Shown piece by piece: positions 9,249 through 16,795 of a stretch of DNA of 18,547 bases. Source of the DNA: an uncultured Clostridia bacterium (GTDB lineage Bacteria > Bacillota > Clostridia > Christensenellales > Borkfalkiaceae); assembly GCA_934271265.1 (NCBI GenBank), contig CAKQRE010000017.1:1-18547 (forward strand), given 5' to 3'. A program made the position numbers and the translations under genes. Positions within the stretch are counted from its first letter, which is position 1. Each line of letters opens with the position of its first letter. The notes beneath the pieces are model-generated. The model saw only the letters and a program-made list of their open reading frames with translations. It ran no database searches and was not told the origin of the DNA.

Positions 9249-10550
9249 ATGGTAAAAAGAAAACTTTACGCGACGATAGTCGGTTACGGTAACAGAGGAC
9301 AGGTTTATGCGGATTACGCGCTTGAATGTCCCGACGAATTCGGCATAGCCGCAGTCGTCGATCCGAACGAATTCAAATTATGCGAAGCAAAAGAAAAATT
9401 CGGACTGCCGGACGACAGATTGTTCGCGGATTTTAGCGAATTCGTAAAAAGCGGAATCAAATGCGACTTCGTCGTAAACGCGACGATGGATCAGTATCAC
9501 TATGCGACGACGATGGAAATATTGCGCGAAGGATACGATATTCTTCTCGAAAAGCCGATTGTCGCAAACGAAAAAGAATTGCTCGACATCAAACGGGTTG
9601 CCGAAGAAAAAGGCTCGCGCATATTCGTTTGTCACGTGCTGCGTTACGCGCCGTTTTACAAAAAGATCAAAGAACTTATAAACTCAGGCGTAATAGGCGA
9701 AATTATGACTATGGAAATGAACGAGCACGTTTGTCGTCAGCATTATCTCGCTTCGTACGTCCGCGGCAAATGGAACAGCGAAGAAAAATGCGGGTCGAGT
9801 TTTTTACTCGCCAAATGTTGCCACGATCTCGATATTATGTGCTGGCTTAACAACGTTTCTGCGCCCGATTACGTTTCGAGCATAGGCGGCAGGCACGAAT
9901 TCGTAAAAGAAAATATGCCGAAAGACGCGTCGGAATTCTGTTACGAATGTAAATACGACAAGACATGCAGATATTCGGCTCAGCACGAATATCTTGACCT
10001 CGACGTAATGCCGTTTCTCGTATGGGACAGATTGAATAAGCCTCTTGACGAAATAACCCGCGACGAAAAAGAAGAATTCCTTAAACGCGACAACTACGGC
10101 AGATGCGCGTACATCGCGGGGGGAAACATCGTCGACCGGCAAAACGTTATAGTTGCGTTCAGAAACGGTTCTCAGGCGTCGTTTACCCTCGTCGGCGGGG
10201 CGACGAAGCCGGACAGATATATTCATATCGTAGGTAATAAAGGAGAAATCGAAGGTAAACTCGAAGAGGGCGTAATCACTTTAAGAAAATACGACGCCGA
10301 TCCCGCAAAATTTTACGGGGTTACCGAAACCGTAGACGTAAATTCGGAAGTCGTAAACAACGTAAAATTCGGCGGACACAACGGCGGCGATTTTGCGATA
10401 ATGAGAGATCTTATAGCGTATCTTAACGGCGACAGAAGTTCCATATCGATCACTTCGCTCGAAGATTCCGTAAACGGACATCTTTGCGTGTTTGCTGCCG
10501 AACGTTCCAAAAAAGAAAAAAGGATCGTCGGCATCGACGAATTGCAATAG
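9249..10550 (+). CDS. Gfo/Idh/MocA-family NAD(P)-dependent oxidoreductase
   Basis: A cytoplasmic dehydrogenase of 433 residues. The N-terminal Rossmann fold shows the dinucleotide motif GYGNRG (residues 12-17), a following acidic strand end (VVDPNE) and the family signature EKP (E101-K102-P103). The C-terminal substrate domain has the KCCHDLD segment with H192 and D193, the usual catalytic region. An inserted loop carries Cys231, Cys234 and Cys240 (CYECKYDKTC), which could bind a metal. Family members oxidise or reduce hydroxyl or keto groups of sugars, inositols and sugar acids; the substrate cannot be read here. Its place between the importer and the glycosidases suggests it acts on the imported oligosaccharide or a released sugar. 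GGAG at 9230-9233 is 15 bases from the ATG, a long spacing. Confidence 0.9.
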   Translation: MVKRKLYATIVGYGNRGQVYADYALECPDEFGIAAVVDPNEFKLCEAKEKFGLPDDRLFADFSEFVKSGIKCDFVVNATMDQYHYATTMEILREGYDILLEKPIVANEKELLDIKRVAEEKGSRIFVCHVLRYAPFYKKIKELINSGVIGEIMTMEMNEHVCRQHYLASYVRGKWNSEEKCGSSFLLAKCCHDLDIMCWLNNVSAPDYVSSIGGRHEFVKENMPKDASEFCYECKYDKTCRYSAQHEYLDLDVMPFLVWDRLNKPLDEITRDEKEEFLKRDNYGRCAYIAGGNIVDRQNVIVAFRNGSQASFTLVGGATKPDRYIHIVGNKGEIEGKLEEGVITLRKYDADPAKFYGVTETVDVNSEVVNNVKFGGHNGGDFAIMRDLIAYLNGDRSSISITSLEDSVNGHLCVFAAERSKKEKRIVGIDELQ

Positions 10551-10557
10551 GTTAAAA

Positions 10558-12186
10558 ATGAACAGAAACATCTTATTCGTATATCCGGCAAAAATTCTTG
10601 CAATCGGCGGCAACGTAAGCGGCGAGTCGAATTTACTGAAAAATCGCGCTATAACGGCGTCTTTCGATACGTCGGATACGGTTTCCCTCAAAAACGGAAG
10701 CGACGTAAAGTCGTGGATATTGATAGATTTCGGTAAAGAACTTTGCGGCGGAGTAAGGCTGGTAACTTCGGTTGTAAAAGGTCTGACCGCCAAGGTAAGA
10801 CTCGTTTTCGGCGAGTCGGTATCGGAAGCAATGTCCGATATAGGGTATAAAAACGCGACGAATCATCATTCGCCGCGTGATTTCGATGCGTTGATTTCAA
10901 ATCTTTCGGCGTTGGAATTCGGCAATACGGGGTTTCGTTTTCTTCGTATCGTACTGCTCGGCAACGACGCCGAGATTGCTTTCAAAAACGTTATAGGCGT
11001 ATGCAGTCTGCCTTGCTGCGATCGCAAGGGTTTTATAAAAACGAGCGACGAAAGACTTAATAAAATTATCGAAACGGCCGTTTATACGTGTACTCTCAAC
11101 ATGCAGGACGGCTTTTTGCTTGACGGTATCAAGCGGGATCGGCTCGTGTGGTCGGGAGATTTATTCTCCGAAATAAAGACGGTATTCTATACTTTCGGAG
11201 AAACCGAACATATACGCAATTCGCTTGACCTGCTGATCGAGGGAACGCCCGAAGATATATGGATGAATCTTATACCGTCGTACGACGCCTGGTGGATTCT
11301 CAATTTTTGCGAGTATCTTCGTTTTACGGGCGATACGGAATACGGGGCAAAATACGTCGGTAAAGTAGCGGACGTTTTACGGGAATTCGATAAATGCGTA
11401 TCGGAAGACGGCGTTATAGATTTTAGTCTTTCCCGTAAAAAACACGGAATGCACGAATTCTTTTTCGATTGGCAAAGCGAAGGCACGGAAGACTCCGTTA
11501 CCGGAACGGCGTTGCTTATTTATTACGCCGCCGAAACCTTTATCAAAACGTTCGGCAAAGCGGCAGACGGCGAAGTTACGCGTTCGCTTTTAAGAAAGTT
11601 AAACAGATACGTTTACGCAGACGCGGTTACCAAACAGGTTGCGGCGTTACAGGTTTTGTGCGGAAACCGTTCGTCGGACAAAATATCCGAAATCGAAAAC
11701 GGCGGGGCGCGCGGATTTTCTACGTTTACGGCGTATTTTATACTGAAAGCGCTTTCGGTCGGCGGCAGTAAAAAAGCGGTAAATTTCGCAAAAGAATACT
11801 ACGGCGGAATGCTCGACCGCGGAGCGACGTCGTTTTGGGAAGATTTCAACGTCGAATGGCTTGAGGGAAGCGGTCGGATCGACGAGTTGCCGAAAGACGG
11901 CGAAAAGGATCTGCACGGCGATTTCGGAAATTATTGTTATAAAGGTTTCAGACACAGTTTATGCCACGGTTGGGCAAGCGGAATCCTTCCGTTCGTCTAC
12001 GAAGAATTGCTCGGTCTGAAAATCGACGAAGCGGGATTTAAGAAAATTTCGATAAAGCCCGATCTTTGCGGATTGGATTACGTTCGGGCAGAAATACCTT
12101 CGCCCGAAGGTTTGATAAAAATAAAAGTCGATCGCGACGGCGTAGAAACGATTCTGCCCGGCGGAGTTTATTTTACCGAGGAATAA
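10558..12186 (+). CDS. Alpha-L-rhamnosidase-like glycoside hydrolase (GH78 type)
   Basis: A 542-residue protein without a signal peptide, so it acts in the cytoplasm on imported sugar. The first 150 residues are beta-rich (IDFGKELCGGVRL, then FLRIVLL), fitting the beta-sandwich before the catalytic barrel. The barrel part shows DGIKRDRLVWSGDL (D189 to L202), matching the GH78 catalytic region around D194 and D201, and near the end SLCHGWASG, also typical of GH78. The C-terminal 60 residues look like the closing beta-domain. At position 195 there is Arg where the best-studied members have RDE, so it belongs to the KRDRL/VW subgroup. It is shorter than many GH78 enzymes (700-1000 residues). ATG at 10558 was preferred to the in-frame ATG at 10492, which would overlap the previous gene by 59 bases. 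Expected product: L-rhamnose. Confidence 0.8.
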   Translation: MNRNILFVYPAKILAIGGNVSGESNLLKNRAITASFDTSDTVSLKNGSDVKSWILIDFGKELCGGVRLVTSVVKGLTAKVRLVFGESVSEAMSDIGYKNATNHHSPRDFDALISNLSALEFGNTGFRFLRIVLLGNDAEIAFKNVIGVCSLPCCDRKGFIKTSDERLNKIIETAVYTCTLNMQDGFLLDGIKRDRLVWSGDLFSEIKTVFYTFGETEHIRNSLDLLIEGTPEDIWMNLIPSYDAWWILNFCEYLRFTGDTEYGAKYVGKVADVLREFDKCVSEDGVIDFSLSRKKHGMHEFFFDWQSEGTEDSVTGTALLIYYAAETFIKTFGKAADGEVTRSLLRKLNRYVYADAVTKQVAALQVLCGNRSSDKISEIENGGARGFSTFTAYFILKALSVGGSKKAVNFAKEYYGGMLDRGATSFWEDFNVEWLEGSGRIDELPKDGEKDLHGDFGNYCYKGFRHSLCHGWASGILPFVYEELLGLKIDEAGFKKISIKPDLCGLDYVRAEIPSPEGLIKIKVDRDGVETILPGGVYFTEE

Positions 12187-12192
12187 GAAATA

Positions 12193-13302
12193 ATGCAAAA
12201 ACGTTTTATAACTCCCGAAGATAAATTTCAATATTTTTTCGGATATTACGATTTACAACCTTACGACGAAACGAACGAAAAACACCTTGTTCACAGAGTT
12301 AAGTTTCTTGATCGCGAGCCGACGGCTGAAGATATTGCCGAACTCGGTTACGTCAAAGACGGGACGTTTTTCAAAATATCCGAGACGACGTCGTGGAATT
12401 TTCAACAAGGTTCGATGATGCAATGGTATGAAAGCGGCAAATCCGTTATATTCAACGATTTTGACGGTAAAGGCTACGTATCGCGCATAGTGGGTATCGA
12501 CGGAAAAGAAATCGACGAATACGATTGTCCGTTTGCTACGATAAATTTTAAGTCCGGTAAGGCTGTGTCTGTAAATTTCAGCCGCATATACGATTTCCGC
12601 AGGGGATACGGGTATTGCAATATTCCCGATCCGTTTGCAAACGTAAACGCGCCCGACGACGACGGGATTTTTCTCGTGGATTTAAGAACGAAAGAAAAAA
12701 AATTGCTTGCTTCTTATTCCGTAATGAAAAAGGCGTTTGAAGAAAAACCTTTTACCGACAAAAAACTCGTAGTCAATCATATAACGTTTAATCCGTCGGG
12801 AACCAAATGCGTTTTTCTGTTGCGCAATTTCCCGGATGGCGGCAAAATGTGGGCTACCGTTCTTGCCGTTATCGATATGGCAGGGAATATAACGCAGTTG
12901 ACAAAATTCGAAGTTAATTCGCATTATTCATGGAAAGACGACGACAATCTGATGATTTATTCCGGTTTACCCGAATGGGGAATATACTTTTTTAACGTCA
13001 TAACGGGCGAACGCCGTCGATTGAACGATCCGCTTTGCGATCATAACGACATACATTGTAATTATTCGCCCGACAGAAAAAGTTTTATAGGCGACGGTTA
13101 TCCCTATAACGATATGCGTTCGATATACTATTACGACTTTACGGATAAAAAATCGAAAGAACTTATCAAAGTATATTCTTCGCCGGTAAACGATATTGAT
13201 ATAAGATGTGATTTACACGCAAGATGGAGTAAAGACGGCAAACGGATCAGTTACGATACTACAGAGGACGGCAATCGTCGGGTCGCGGAAATAATATTGT
13301 AG
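12193..13302 (+). CDS. Cytoplasmic TolB/PL22-like beta-propeller protein, function unassigned
   Basis: A 369-residue protein with no signal peptide. It has repeated strand-turn units such as FNPSGTKCVFLL, YSPDRKSFIG and WSKDGKRISYD, which are propeller blades like those of TolB and of oligogalacturonate lyases (PL22). Four of them begin with a histidine in the same place: H196 (NHITF), H244 (SHYSW), H288 (IHCNY) and H342 (LHARW), 44-54 residues apart. The N-terminal part has segments that recur in a conserved family of uncharacterised propellers (WNFQQGSMMQW, NFSRIYDFRRGYGY). GAGGAA at 12178-12183 gives a clear start 9 bases downstream. In an operon for rhamnose and uronate sugars an oligosaccharide lyase role is possible, but I do not recognise it as true PL22 and leave the function open. 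Confidence 0.75.
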   Translation: MQKRFITPEDKFQYFFGYYDLQPYDETNEKHLVHRVKFLDREPTAEDIAELGYVKDGTFFKISETTSWNFQQGSMMQWYESGKSVIFNDFDGKGYVSRIVGIDGKEIDEYDCPFATINFKSGKAVSVNFSRIYDFRRGYGYCNIPDPFANVNAPDDDGIFLVDLRTKEKKLLASYSVMKKAFEEKPFTDKKLVVNHITFNPSGTKCVFLLRNFPDGGKMWATVLAVIDMAGNITQLTKFEVNSHYSWKDDDNLMIYSGLPEWGIYFFNVITGERRRLNDPLCDHNDIHCNYSPDRKSFIGDGYPYNDMRSIYYYDFTDKKSKELIKVYSSPVNDIDIRCDLHARWSKDGKRISYDTTEDGNRRVAEIIL

Positions 13303-13511
13303 GAACGCCTGACGAGAATAATACGGAGATTATATATGGAAAAATACGCGTGGAGAGCGAAACTTTACGACGGCAAAAAGAAAGAGTATATAAAAAGGCA
13401 TAATGAAATATGGAATGAAATGCTGCAGGTTCTTAATGACGCGGGTATAAAGAATTACTCGATATGGATTGACGGTTCAGACGTATTCGGCTATTACGAA
13501 TGTGAGAAAGG

Positions 13512-13537
13512 TATGCCGGGCAAGAATAATACGAACC
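13512..13537 (+). repeat. Left terminal inverted repeat of the MITE
   Basis: 26 bases that match the reverse complement of 13768-13793 at 25 positions; the one difference is A at 13534 against G in the other copy. The outermost three bases (TAT/ATA) include the flanking AT, so the repeat belonging to the element itself starts at 13515. Confidence 0.92.
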
Positions 13538-13540
13538 ATG

Positions 13541-13646
13541 GTCTGACGACGTATTTTTGACTAATACTTCGTTCTGCTTGCGGCTTATACGTCAAGTATT
13601 AACCCGTTCGCACGCCTTGTCTTAGTCTGAAAATACGCCGTCAGAC
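13541..13646. repeat. Internal hairpin A of the MITE
   Basis: Bases 13541-13564 (GTCTGACGACG...GACTAA) pair with 13622-13646 (TTAGTCTG...CGTCAGAC), about 22 of 24 pairs, with one mismatch and one bulge. Inside it, TAATACTT (13562-13569) can pair with AAGTATTA (13594-13601), partly competing with the base of the outer stem. Confidence 0.8.
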
Positions 13647-13768
13647 TTGCTCGCAACCAAAACGCCGATATTTTCGATGATTTTCGGTAAAGGCGAGCGC
13701 AGACGTACTTAAACGTACTTCAAACGAGAATTTGCCAAAAAGCGCGTAAATAGCGGCGTTTTGGCAAG
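13646..13768. repeat. Internal hairpin B of the MITE with a competing stem
   Basis: CCAAAACGCCG (13657-13667) pairs perfectly with CGGCGTTTTGG (13754-13764); after one mismatch three more pairs follow. CTTGC at 13646-13650 and GCAAG at 13764-13768 can extend it in part. An alternative stem uses the same right arm: TTGCCAAAA (13732-13740) with TTTTGGCAA (13759-13767). The loop also holds a short direct repeat, ACGTACTT at 13703 and 13713. Confidence 0.75.
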
Positions 13769-13793
13769 GTCCGTATTATTCTTGCCCGGCATA
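13768..13793 (-). repeat. Right terminal inverted repeat of the MITE
   Basis: Partner of 13512-13537 in inverted orientation, 25 of 26 bases matching. The rhaM frame resumes at 13791 with ATA GAA TAC, directly after the CCCGGC end. Confidence 0.92.
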
Positions 13794-13966
13794 GAATACG
13801 CGGCAAAAATTCAATCCGAAAGCGCAGTCGTTAAACGGTGGAACGAATATATGAAAGACGTTATGTATATGCCGCCGGACGAAAAGACCGGAGCGCAACC
13901 GCTTTTAACGCGCGTATTCGATTTTAATTGATCGGGGATACTTCCCGACGTATCTGGAACGTTAAT

Positions 13967-16795
13967 ATGAAAAGTAAATTTTACGATTTTATCAAGACGG
14001 ATAAAAACTACAAAGGTAATTACGGAGATTTTTCGTCTTCGACCGCAGAGTGCCTTTCGGAAGACGAGCGTATAGAATTTTTACGCGCCTATTTGACTTT
14101 CCTTGACGGAAAAAACGATATGAAAAGAGGATCCGAAAAAGTCGTCGACGACGAAGAGATTCGTCGGCTTACGGAACTTATAAATTATGACGTTGCGCCG
14201 AAAATCAGAAACCGGCTTAAATTCGATGAGATGAACGCAAAAGTTTATCGGCAGTACGCCGAATTCGTCGGATGGCAGTTTTATTGCGGAACGAACGTAC
14301 ATAACGGGGCGATTAAATTTCCAGACGATATAATTCCGCCCGTACCGTGCGCCAAATACGAATTCGACGCGGAAAAATTCGTGTCGTTCAGGTTTTGTTT
14401 CGTACTGCCCGAAAAGTATATGGACGAAGAGAAGTTCGCCGATAAAAAGAAACCTTTGACTACGGATACGGGCAGAATAATCGAACTGAGAAAAGGCGTA
14501 ACCGAAATCGTTAAATTACAGATTTATCGAAACGGAGAGGTTTACGCAAGGGTAGGTAAACCCGATCCGTATCATCACGCAGATTATAAAATCGGCGACT
14601 TTTCGTTCGATGAAAAAAACGAAATCAATATAATTTTCGAAGGAGAAGATTACCGCGTTATATTCAACGGGCGCGATGCGGGCGCTTATCGACTTACGAA
14701 TAACGAGTGCCCCGATACGCTGTTTATATCGGGCGGAATGCATCCCGTGTGCGAATGGGAGTTTATTCCGGAAGAACTTGTTGCGGAAGGTAAAACGATA
14801 ACCGATTTTTTTGTAAAAGCGGCTCCCGTGAAATCGCCCGTAACCGATTTATCCTCGGTTAAACTGCCGTTTAAGATCGGCGGCGAAAAACATAAAGACG
14901 AAGCCGTAGAGTTCGTCGGAAATTTTACGTACGGCGGAGGGAAAGCCGTATTGCATATCGGATCGATTGATCCGTGCGGCGAAGTATACGTAAACGGAGT
15001 AAAGGCTTTCGCCGTCGAAAATTTTACCTCAAAAGAGAAAGATATAACGCAATTTTTGAAAAGCGGCGAAAACGAGTTGAAGATATTGGTTTTTCCCAGA
15101 GCCCCGGAAATCAATTACTCGTGGCACAGAAACAAAGACCCGTATATAGCGTGGCTTTTGCGGGACGTATATATCGATTTTTTATCCGACGTATGCGTAA
15201 GCGATATCGTGGTAAAGACTTTATCCGTATCCGATAAAACCGTAACGGCTAAGATCTCCTTTGAAGTAGACCGTCCCGAAAGTCTGACGACGAAAATATA
15301 TCTCGCCGAATCTGCGACGGGTAGCGAAATATGCGTTTTCGAAGGCGTGGCGGAAAGCGACTTTGAAAAAGAATTCGAAATTTCGGCAAAATCGTGGACG
15401 TGCGAAAATCCTCAACTATATACGGTCAGAGTAGAATTGTTACGCGATAACGCCCCCGTCGACGACGAAATCGTTGAAACGGGATTCAGAACGATAGAAC
15501 AAAAAAACGGCGAAATTCTGTTAAACGGCGAGAGGGTACTTTTAAGCGGCGCGTTGTGGATGCAATTTTTGCCGCCTTACGAAAATATCGTATTAAGTCA
15601 TATTTGCCCGACTACGGAAGAAATCGTCGCGCAGGCGGCAATGACCAAGGCTATGAACGGCAACGTCGCGAGATTTCATTTCTTGGGGTACGGAAATAAC
15701 GATCCGAGATTCGCAATCGTTTGCGATCGTATGGGATTGATGAATATCTGGACGACCAGACTTATCGATTCTGCCGAAACCGTCGATACTAAAAACGGCT
15801 GGCTCGCGGGGGAAACGTACGCAGAGCAAATGAAAGAAGTAATAAATCATCCGAGCATAATCATGTGGGAAGGCAGCAACGAATTTCATTCTTCGCGGGC
15901 GCGACTTGATAAAATGTTCGACGAATTTGTTACGAAAGTTAAAAAAACGGACGATACGCGACTTATATGTCCGTGTTCTCATTTATATTACGGCGGCGGA
16001 CTTTACGGTAATACGGGTTTTTATTATCAGGACGACGGTGAAAGAGATCAGGATTTTCGCCCTGCAAAAAGTTCTTTCGGCTGGACGGACAAAAGCGTTA
16101 TAAGAAGCGCGCATAACTATGAAATTCTGCTCGGTTACGGCAATAAATGGGATTTATTCCGAAAACAGGCGTGGAAATCTCAACACGCGCTTTTTACCAG
16201 TAAAAAACACGCATATATAATATCGGAATTTGCAATCGTCGGCAGACAGGACGATACCACGCCGGAGTGTAAAACTTACGTTAAGAACGATTCGTACGAA
16301 CTTGCAGACGAAAAACGCGCGTTCGGTTCGGCTTACGACAAACTCGATTATAAATTAAGTCAGGCATATCAGGCGTTATGCGCGTATAATACGGTCAAAT
16401 ATATGCGTTACCTCGGCGCGGACGGGCTTATGTGGTGTAGTCTGAACGGCGGAGCAAACGATGCGAGTTATATAAAACCTCCGATAGATTTTTACGGATA
16501 TGCAAAGCACGCTTTTTACGCTTTGAGGGAAGGGTTTCAAAAGACGATCTGCTTCAACAAAAGCGTAGACGTGATTTACGGAAACGAAGTAATCGTTGCT
16601 CCGGCGATAAGCGGCGCGGAAAAGAATGAAATTTACGACGTTACGGTGACGATACGGGATATTGACGGAAACGCCGTTATAAGTCGGAAATTCAAGGTTA
16701 AAGCCGATAATTTCATTGTTGATCTCGAACCGTTCGGAGTTAATCTCGAAGACGGGTATTATATCGTGGAATACGCCGTGGAGAAAGTGAAATGA
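13967..16795 (+). CDS. Glycoside hydrolase family 2 protein (beta-galactosidase/beta-glucuronidase superfamily)
   Basis: A 942-residue cytoplasmic enzyme without signal peptide. An N-terminal extension of about 300 residues precedes the usual GH2 order: sugar-binding beta-sandwich with GEVYVNGVKAF and HRNKDPYIAWLLRDVYIDF, immunoglobulin-like domain, then the barrel starting near LNGERVLLSGALWMQ. The general acid/base is E639 in HPSIIMWEGSNEFH (Asn-Glu pair) and the likely nucleophile is E754 in YIISEFAIVG. Substrate specificity cannot be read; GH2 includes beta-galactosidases, beta-glucuronidases and related enzymes. The ATG at 13967 is preferred to TTG at 13928, which overlaps the rhaM stop; neither has a strong ribosome site. 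The stop overlaps the next start by 4 bases. It would remove a beta-linked sugar from the imported oligosaccharide. Confidence 0.85.
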   Translation: MKSKFYDFIKTDKNYKGNYGDFSSSTAECLSEDERIEFLRAYLTFLDGKNDMKRGSEKVVDDEEIRRLTELINYDVAPKIRNRLKFDEMNAKVYRQYAEFVGWQFYCGTNVHNGAIKFPDDIIPPVPCAKYEFDAEKFVSFRFCFVLPEKYMDEEKFADKKKPLTTDTGRIIELRKGVTEIVKLQIYRNGEVYARVGKPDPYHHADYKIGDFSFDEKNEINIIFEGEDYRVIFNGRDAGAYRLTNNECPDTLFISGGMHPVCEWEFIPEELVAEGKTITDFFVKAAPVKSPVTDLSSVKLPFKIGGEKHKDEAVEFVGNFTYGGGKAVLHIGSIDPCGEVYVNGVKAFAVENFTSKEKDITQFLKSGENELKILVFPRAPEINYSWHRNKDPYIAWLLRDVYIDFLSDVCVSDIVVKTLSVSDKTVTAKISFEVDRPESLTTKIYLAESATGSEICVFEGVAESDFEKEFEISAKSWTCENPQLYTVRVELLRDNAPVDDEIVETGFRTIEQKNGEILLNGERVLLSGALWMQFLPPYENIVLSHICPTTEEIVAQAAMTKAMNGNVARFHFLGYGNNDPRFAIVCDRMGLMNIWTTRLIDSAETVDTKNGWLAGETYAEQMKEVINHPSIIMWEGSNEFHSSRARLDKMFDEFVTKVKKTDDTRLICPCSHLYYGGGLYGNTGFYYQDDGERDQDFRPAKSSFGWTDKSVIRSAHNYEILLGYGNKWDLFRKQAWKSQHALFTSKKHAYIISEFAIVGRQDDTTPECKTYVKNDSYELADEKRAFGSAYDKLDYKLSQAYQALCAYNTVKYMRYLGADGLMWCSLNGGANDASYIKPPIDFYGYAKHAFYALREGFQKTICFNKSVDVIYGNEVIVAPAISGAEKNEIYDVTVTIRDIDGNAVISRKFKVKADNFIVDLEPFGVNLEDGYYIVEYAVEKVK

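Larger units (their letters stand above)
13515..13790 (+). mobile_element. MITE-like element, 276 bp, non-coding, in rhaM
   Basis: The two ends are near-perfect inverted repeats, beginning GCCGGGCAAGAATAATACG and ending with its reverse complement. The element is flanked on both sides by AT (13513-13514 and 13791-13792). Removing the element plus one AT restores the host reading frame, which is direct evidence of a clean insertion with a 2-bp duplication. There is no open frame for a transposase, so it would have to be moved by an enzyme encoded elsewhere. Two long imperfect stems fill most of the interior. I do not recognise the family. The AT duplication differs from the TA expected for IS630/Tc1-type MITEs. 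Confidence 0.85.
13336..13931 (+). pseudogene. rhaM: L-rhamnose mutarotase gene interrupted by a 276-bp mobile element
   Basis: RhaM speeds the exchange between alpha and beta anomers of L-rhamnose. The 5' part (13336-13512) encodes 59 residues with the family pattern RAKLYDGKKKEYIKRHNEIW, including His22 at the position of the catalytic histidine of E. coli RhaM. After Gly59 the frame enters inserted DNA and stops at 13558-13560 after 15 foreign residues. The 3' part resumes at 13791 (IEYAAKIQSES...KRWNEYMKDVM) and ends at the TGA at 13929-13931. Joined without the insert and one AT copy, the two parts give a continuous 105-residue protein, almost exactly the 104 residues of E. coli RhaM. 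The truncated 74-residue product lacks the RW-containing C-terminal half and should be inactive. GGAG at 13325-13328 lies 7 bases before the ATG. Confidence 0.9.

Noticed and set aside
10492..10557. ATG at 10492 as start of the rhamnosidase
   Set aside because: It would overlap the oxidoreductase by 59 bases and add a lysine-rich stretch unrelated to the family; the ATG at 10558 follows the stop directly.
13703..13720. Direct repeat ACGTACTT as part of a CRISPR or iteron array
   Set aside because: Only two 8-base copies with a 2-base spacer inside the MITE; no array.
13515..13790. The rhaM insert as a self-splicing intron or riboswitch
   Set aside because: The insert is bounded by terminal inverted repeats and a short duplication, as in transposons, and I see no group I or group II core. 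Splicing would also have to remove an extra AT.
13512..13793. TA target duplication (IS630/Tc1-type MITE)
   Set aside because: TA is present on both sides, but removing the element with a TA duplication leaves rhaM out of frame, while AT restores a full-length family-like protein.
13928..13966. TTG at 13928 as start of the GH2 enzyme
   Set aside because: It overlaps the rhaM stop (TTGA) but has no ribosome site and adds 13 residues unlike the start of such proteins. The ATG at 13967 is preferred, though its ribosome site is also weak.
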